Shown here: piece by piece, positions 15,003 to 19,506 of the stretch
Position numbering within the stretch: position 1 is the first letter of the stretch
Layout of the letters: every line of letters begins with the position of its first letter
Assembly: GCA_031383555.1 (NCBI GenBank)
Contig: JANMZR010000183.1
Location: 1-19,506, forward strand
Direction: 5' to 3'
DNA from: JANMZR01 sp031383555
Lineage (GTDB): Bacteria; Bacteroidota; Bacteroidia; Cytophagales; Spirosomataceae
Length of the DNA stretch: 19,506 nt
Translations under genes and position numbers: made by a program
Notes under the pieces: generated by a model
Told to the model about the DNA's origin: nothing
What the model saw: the letters and a program-made list of their open reading frames with translations, nothing else
Database searches by the model: none

Positions 15003-15010
15003 CAAAGCTA
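15003..15010 (-). promoter_or_regulatory. -7 promoter box TAGCTTTG of the secreted-protein operon
   Basis: On the minus strand TAGCTTTG matches TAnnTTTG perfectly and ends 18 bases before the ATG at 14984. Because it overlaps the alternative TTG start at 15005, it also decides the start of that gene. A weak TTAG lies 19 bases farther upstream as a possible -33 element. Confidence 0.55.
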
Positions 15011-15194
15011 ATTTAATAAATATTAAACTCTAAAATGGAAATTTTTATAAAGATTTGGCATATTATCTATTAAATGGTTAATATCGATAATCACTTCTAA
15101 CTTTTTTTATAAAAATTAAATCTACCTACATAGTATTTTTATCTCTATTTTCGTTTTATTACAAGATTTACAAATAATCAATTAAACTATTCAT

Positions 15195-15202
15195 TATTTT
15201 TG
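15195..15202 (+). promoter_or_regulatory. -7 promoter box TATTTTTG of the giant secreted protein gene
   Basis: TATTTTTG matches TAnnTTTG perfectly and ends 18 bases before the ATG at 15221, the same spacing as the other boxes in the window. A -33 TTTG is not evident (TTTA at 15167-15170 is the nearest candidate). The rest of the divergent region 15011-15194 is A/T-rich with no other feature I can support. Confidence 0.55.
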
Positions 15203-15220
15203 AATCGGTTATTGGATAAA

Positions 15221-18200
15221 ATGAAATTTAAAATAATATTTTTAGTATTTTTTGGGCTATTTACAGCTTTACAAGTATTTGCCCAAAATATAAAATTTAC
15301 AGAAAAACCAGAAGATTTCGTCAACACTTTGACCTCGATGATGGCCACAGTTGGGAATGAACAGGCTGTTGCTGTGGCTAAAAATATTGGGGAAAAATGG
15401 AACTCTGGAAAAATTACCAGTACTCAAAAAGCAAAAATACTTGGCATTGTAAAATCTATGCATGCCAAAAACTACAAAGCCAATCCACAATTTTTACTGC
15501 TTTTCGATTGCCTGCGTTTTGGCTATAACTCTCAATATATAAGCGAGTTACAAATAGAGTCTTTTTTAGAAACGAGTCAAAAAATGCTCGGAAAAATGGA
15601 TGGTAAATCAATTTCTGTTTTTTGGGAAAAATCAAGAATGTTTTTCTTTAACAGAACCTTGCATACATCCAACGTCAATAAATTATATGCCATTTCAAGC
15701 GACTTTATTTTTAATTACTATGAAGAAATATCAACTTCAAAAATTGAGGAAGAAAATGTAAAAATTGCCGATAAAATAATAAATGATGGCTGGGACGACC
15801 CCATTCCAAGTACAAATTCATCAAATGAATCACAAAAAGTTGAGTTTCAACCAACTGTAATAATACCAACATTGGCTCAGGGAGCACGTATTGATTTCAA
15901 AAAAGCTGATTTATATATTGTAACAGCTTCAGATTCAGCTTTATTATCAGGAATTTCCGGAAATTACGGCTTTAAAGAAAACACAATTTTAGGCACGGGT
16001 GGCGTATTTACTTGGGAATCCGTTGGGCTTAGTAACGTGATTGCCACATTGGGAAATTTTGCGATGGAGTTGAAAAACCCAAAAATAAGTTCAATCAATG
16101 CTGTATTTACCTACAAAAATAAACTCAACGAGCCCCTAAATGGTGCCTTTGAATACCAAAGTAAAAAAAGAGCCAAGTCTGTAAAAAATACATTCCCCAG
16201 ATTCGTTTCAAATCGTAATGATATCATTATTAAAGACTTAGGAGATAATATTGACTATATTGGTGGTTTTTCCTTGATTGGTAATAAAATATTTAGCACT
16301 TCATTAAAGTCTAAAATTTCGAAGATATCATATAAATCAAATGGGAAAATACTGTTTAACGCAACAAGCAATCGATTTGAAATTACAGACTCGCTTATTA
16401 CAGCGGCAGCGGCAAGCTTTTCGGCCATTATGGGTAACGATTCAATTTATCACCCCGGCTTAAAGTTCAATTTAAACAAAAAAAATAATATTGTAAGAGG
16501 CTTAAAAATAGAAAAAAGTGCTTTTAAGAGTTCCAATTTTATTGATACTTATCACCAGATGGAAATTGTATCTGATGTAATGCGTTATTATCTAAATCAA
16601 GGAAAAATTGACTTTTACATACTTTCAGGAAAAAGAGTAGTGCCAGCCCTATTTGAGAGTTATGATAATTATAATCCTGAAGTTTTCCCTTCATTATCAG
16701 GTAATTATGGCTTTAATCCACTTCAAGTTTTAAATGGCTATTTTAAAAGTACAAGCACCGATTATGTATATTTGGTGGAATTGGCCTACTATGCCAAACG
16801 ACCAATAGATCAAATAAAAGGTGCGTATTTGGAAATGCAGGAAAAAGGCTTTGTAGAATTAGATGTTGACGAAGGTCTAAAATTTAGTCGAAAAGGAAAG
16901 CATTATATACAAAGCTTTCTGGGCAAAAAAGATTTCGATAATTTTATTATTCCTTCTTTTTATAGTGCTTCAACCAAAGACAGCTCTGCCAATGCTACTA
17001 TAAATCTTAATGATAATATACTGACTATCAAGGGCGTGAAGCAGTTTTCACTTTCCGATTCATTAAATACAGAAATATACCCGAGAGATGGGATTGTAAA
17101 AATATCAAAAAACAGAAATTTCAGTTTTAATGGCAAACTTGTTTCTAAGAATTTCAGGTTCAGGGGATCAAATTTTGAGTTTGATTATGAAAAGTTCACG
17201 GTAAAAATGAATAAAATTGATTCTATTACATTCATTCCTCAAAAACTGTATGGTAAAGCCAACGCTACTGAGGTGGGTGGCAATTTGCGCTACAACGATT
17301 CTGGAATAATTTACATCAATCGCCCCGATAATAAATCAGGAAGAATAAAAGCACCAGAATACCCTCGATTATCTATAAAAGCGGGCATTACCGTTCCATT
17401 CGACCAACCTGAGCGGGCTGGTGGCGTGTACCCTGCTAGGGCGGTTTTCTTTAAAATTCCTACTATTGATAATGACTCTCTTAACTCAAAAGATCTGGAT
17501 TTTGCAGGTACATTTTATGGTGGAGGCTTAGTGCCTGACTTTAAAGATCGACTGATTTCAATGCCAGATAATTCGCTTGGCTTTGTACATAAATCAACTG
17601 GTAATGAGAAACTTACACTTTATGGAACAAAAAGTAACATAACCTACAAAGAACTAAAAATGGATAATAAAGGACTTCATGCAGAGGCTGAATTCAACCA
17701 TTTGAAAGCTAATTTCAAAACAACCGAATTATTTATTTATCCCGATTCATTGGTGGCTTTTGGCAAAACTGGAGCTGTTGAACAAGGCTCTATTGGCCAA
17801 ACCTATTTTCCAAAAGTTGAGATAAATAATTTTAACCTAAAATGGCGCCCCAAGCAAGATAGTCTCTATATATACAATGAGCCAAAATCACCGTTTGAAT
17901 TGTATGGCGAAACAACCAAATTGGATGGGGAATTGGTGGCCAGAAACTCAGGACTTTTTGCAAGTGGATTTGTAAAGCGACTCGATGCAGAGATAAGATC
18001 GGAGCAAATAAAATTTGAACAAAACACTATTTTAGCTAAAAATGCAATGGTAAAAGTTGGGCCTAACTTATCAACAGCCAAACCCGTTTTAATGAGTTAT
18101 AATGTTGACTTTAGCCTTAATTCCAAAACGAATATTGCCAAGTTTACCTTACCAAAAACAACCGAATTAATCGATACAAATACCCTCTACTTACCTTATT

Positions 18201-19506
18201 CAGCATATAAAACATCAATTGGCTCAGCTGAATGGGACATTTTGAAAAAAACTATTACGATGAAAGGGAGCGTTGGCACCTCCACTTTTACCTCATTAGT
18301 GCCTGAGCAAGAAGGGCTTAGCTACAATGGATCTGGAGCTATTTACGATTTAAATACATCAGCCTTAAATATTACGGGTGTACCCTATATCGATGTTGTC
18401 GACTCACGCTTACGACCAGCAAAAGGACTTGTATTTGTAAAAAAAGATGGCAATATAGAAAAACTATTGGGAGCTAAATTGGAGATAGATTCAATAAGTG
18501 CTTATCATGTTTTAACGGATGCCAACATAAAAATAATATCAAAAAACAACTACCAAGGCGATGCCAAATATCGATATATCAATGCTTTGGGCGACACTAC
18601 TTTATTGAAAATAAATCAGTTTGATGTATTGGAAAATAAAGAGGCTGGCCTGGGAAAAGTGAAAGGATTTTATACCTCAGCCAAGGCAGTTTTATTAGAA
18701 AAAGACAAGTTTTTTGTAACCCCAAAAATGCAATTTAGAGGGGATATTTCACTCGTTGCTGGCGACCCCAATTTGAGTTTGGATGGATCTATTCGGCCCT
18801 TCATAAAAAAACGGAAAGATTTGGATAACTGGCTCACTTTCAAAGGCAAAAACACCGATGGAATACGTATAAATATTGATGACCAGCTAAAGTCTGATGC
18901 AGGTAATTTATATGCTGGTTGGCACTATCGCAGCAATGGTGGCGGCTTATACACTTCATTTTTATCTTTAAAAGAATCGCCAGACGACCAAGATATTTTT
19001 CTTGGGAAAGGTGCCCTAGAGGAAAATGCCAAAGAAAAACGGTTTGAAGTAAGTTCTATTTCTGACGAAACCCAGCTTTATTATTATGACGATCAAGCCA
19101 ATAAAATTACCTTGGAAGGAAAGTTTAATTTATTTGCTCACAGAGCCCCGGGGGCAAATAATGAATTTGTAAAGTCGTCAGGAACGGCTAGAATAGTCCC
19201 TGATAGTAATTTATATCGGCTAAATACTTTGCATGTATTGTCATTTCCAGTGTTACCTGAAATTGTAAGTAGTATTGCCAATAAAATTGCAAAATCGAAT
19301 TTGGATGAAGGAAATACCAACGACCCAGCCGAACCAGATAAAGAAAGATTATACTCGAAAATGGCGCAACTCATTGGCTTAAAGGCTATTGCACCCTACC
19401 AAACCAAAACGGAATTTATGCACCAGCCGCTTCATACTGCTGCGCCTATTTTTAACTCCACCCTCGTGATGACAGATGTCGACATGGCCTGGAGCAATAA
19501 AATGAG
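15221..19506 (+). CDS. very large secreted protein of unknown function (5' part; continues beyond the window)
   Basis: The reading frame is open for 1428 codons from the ATG to the window end with no stop, so the full protein is longer. Residues 1-21 form a signal peptide ending VFA|QN. Residues ~22-190 are mainly helical. From ~205 the sequence is beta-rich and looks like many stacked strands (for example FSFNGKLVSKNFRFRG and FEFDYEKFTVKMNKIDS near 640-670). The strings YHPGLKFNL and DTYHQMEIVSD (~410-450) recall a family of large Bacteroidota hypothetical proteins I have seen, but no function is known to me. A short helical, possibly winged-helix-like stretch lies at ~500-570. LSG.SGNYGF-like strings occur twice (SGNYGF at 246-251 and 493-498). 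No enzyme motif, TonB box or membrane segment after the signal peptide is visible. The location is probably periplasmic or outer-membrane associated. A perfect -7 box ends 18 bases before the start. Confidence 0.85.
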   Translation, partial: MKFKIIFLVFFGLFTALQVFAQNIKFTEKPEDFVNTLTSMMATVGNEQAVAVAKNIGEKWNSGKITSTQKAKILGIVKSMHAKNYKANPQFLLLFDCLRFGYNSQYISELQIESFLETSQKMLGKMDGKSISVFWEKSRMFFFNRTLHTSNVNKLYAISSDFIFNYYEEISTSKIEEENVKIADKIINDGWDDPIPSTNSSNESQKVEFQPTVIIPTLAQGARIDFKKADLYIVTASDSALLSGISGNYGFKENTILGTGGVFTWESVGLSNVIATLGNFAMELKNPKISSINAVFTYKNKLNEPLNGAFEYQSKKRAKSVKNTFPRFVSNRNDIIIKDLGDNIDYIGGFSLIGNKIFSTSLKSKISKISYKSNGKILFNATSNRFEITDSLITAAAASFSAIMGNDSIYHPGLKFNLNKKNNIVRGLKIEKSAFKSSNFIDTYHQMEIVSDVMRYYLNQGKIDFYILSGKRVVPALFESYDNYNPEVFPSLSGNYGFNPLQVLNGYFKSTSTDYVYLVELAYYAKRPIDQIKGAYLEMQEKGFVELDVDEGLKFSRKGKHYIQSFLGKKDFDNFIIPSFYSASTKDSSANATINLNDNILTIKGVKQFSLSDSLNTEIYPRDGIVKISKNRNFSFNGKLVSKNFRFRGSNFEFDYEKFTVKMNKIDSITFIPQKLYGKANATEVGGNLRYNDSGIIYINRPDNKSGRIKAPEYPRLSIKAGITVPFDQPERAGGVYPARAVFFKIPTIDNDSLNSKDLDFAGTFYGGGLVPDFKDRLISMPDNSLGFVHKSTGNEKLTLYGTKSNITYKELKMDNKGLHAEAEFNHLKANFKTTELFIYPDSLVAFGKTGAVEQGSIGQTYFPKVEINNFNLKWRPKQDSLYIYNEPKSPFELYGETTKLDGELVARNSGLFASGFVKRLDAEIRSEQIKFEQNTILAKNAMVKVGPNLSTAKPVLMSYNVDFSLNSKTNIAKFTLPKTTELIDTNTLYLPYSAYKTSIGSAEWDILKKTITMKGSVGTSTFTSLVPEQEGLSYNGSGAIYDLNTSALNITGVPYIDVVDSRLRPAKGLVFVKKDGNIEKLLGAKLEIDSISAYHVLTDANIKIISKNNYQGDAKYRYINALGDTTLLKINQFDVLENKEAGLGKVKGFYTSAKAVLLEKDKFFVTPKMQFRGDISLVAGDPNLSLDGSIRPFIKKRKDLDNWLTFKGKNTDGIRINIDDQLKSDAGNLYAGWHYRSNGGGLYTSFLSLKESPDDQDIFLGKGALEENAKEKRFEVSSISDETQLYYYDDQANKITLEGKFNLFAHRAPGANNEFVKSSGTARIVPDSNLYRLNTLHVLSFPVLPEIVSSIANKIAKSNLDEGNTNDPAEPDKERLYSKMAQLIGLKAIAPYQTKTEFMHQPLHTAAPIFNSTLVMTDVDMAWSNKM

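Noticed and set aside
14982..15005. Longer form of the secreted protein starting at TTG (15003-15005)
   Set aside because: The -7 promoter box overlaps this TTG, and the ATG 21 bases downstream gives a normal signal peptide with the basic residues first.
15269..15490. 73-codon minus-strand open frame opposite the giant gene
   Set aside because: The plus-strand frame has a signal peptide, a promoter box and 1428 open codons; the antisense frame has no supporting signal.

Overview
The window is AT-rich chromosomal DNA from a member of the Bacteroidota, most likely an environmental lineage near the Cytophagales, Chitinophagales or Saprospirales; the sequence does not settle the order. The evidence is a PorZ-type protein of the type IX secretion system (T9SS), many Sec signal peptides cut before Gln (A|Q), surface proteins that open with the module QVGIN...PHPSAQL...KGLL.PR, A-rich or absent ribosome binding sites, and Bacteroidota-type -7 boxes (TAnnTTTG) upstream of several genes.

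Layout. 198-2617 (+): two tandem secreted proteins that share an N-terminal module but end in different phage-tail-fibre-like domains. 2623-4686 (-): a convergent outer-membrane protein with a ComEA-like helix-hairpin-helix (HHH) segment ahead of a beta-barrel, apparently starting at TTG. 4687-4981: a gap largely filled by a 205-nt nested palindrome that looks like a MITE or REP-type repeat. 4982-6097 (-): a cytoplasmic protein of unknown function with a conserved C-terminal module. 6363-9470 (+): thymidine kinase, PorZ-like protein and uridine kinase, with tdk and porZ one base apart. 9547-10167 (+): a TIGR04282/DUF2064-family glycosyltransferase-like protein with a TTG start. 10221-10827 (+): a PIN-domain toxin-antitoxin pair with its own promoter. 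10847-13357 (+): PriA. 13403-14984 (-): two genes of unknown function, one secreted and one with two membrane segments. 15221 to the window end (+): the first 1428 codons of a very large secreted protein of unknown function, cut by the window edge.

How it fits together. Housekeeping genes (tdk, udk, priA) alternate with envelope genes (porZ, the HHH/beta-barrel protein, the fibre-like pair, the giant protein). The only clear stress or mobile cargo is the small PIN module and the palindromic repeat. I see no tRNA, rRNA, CRISPR array, transposase or integrase. The least explained parts are the nested palindrome at 4729-4933, the fibre-like pair, the HHH/beta-barrel protein and the giant secreted protein.
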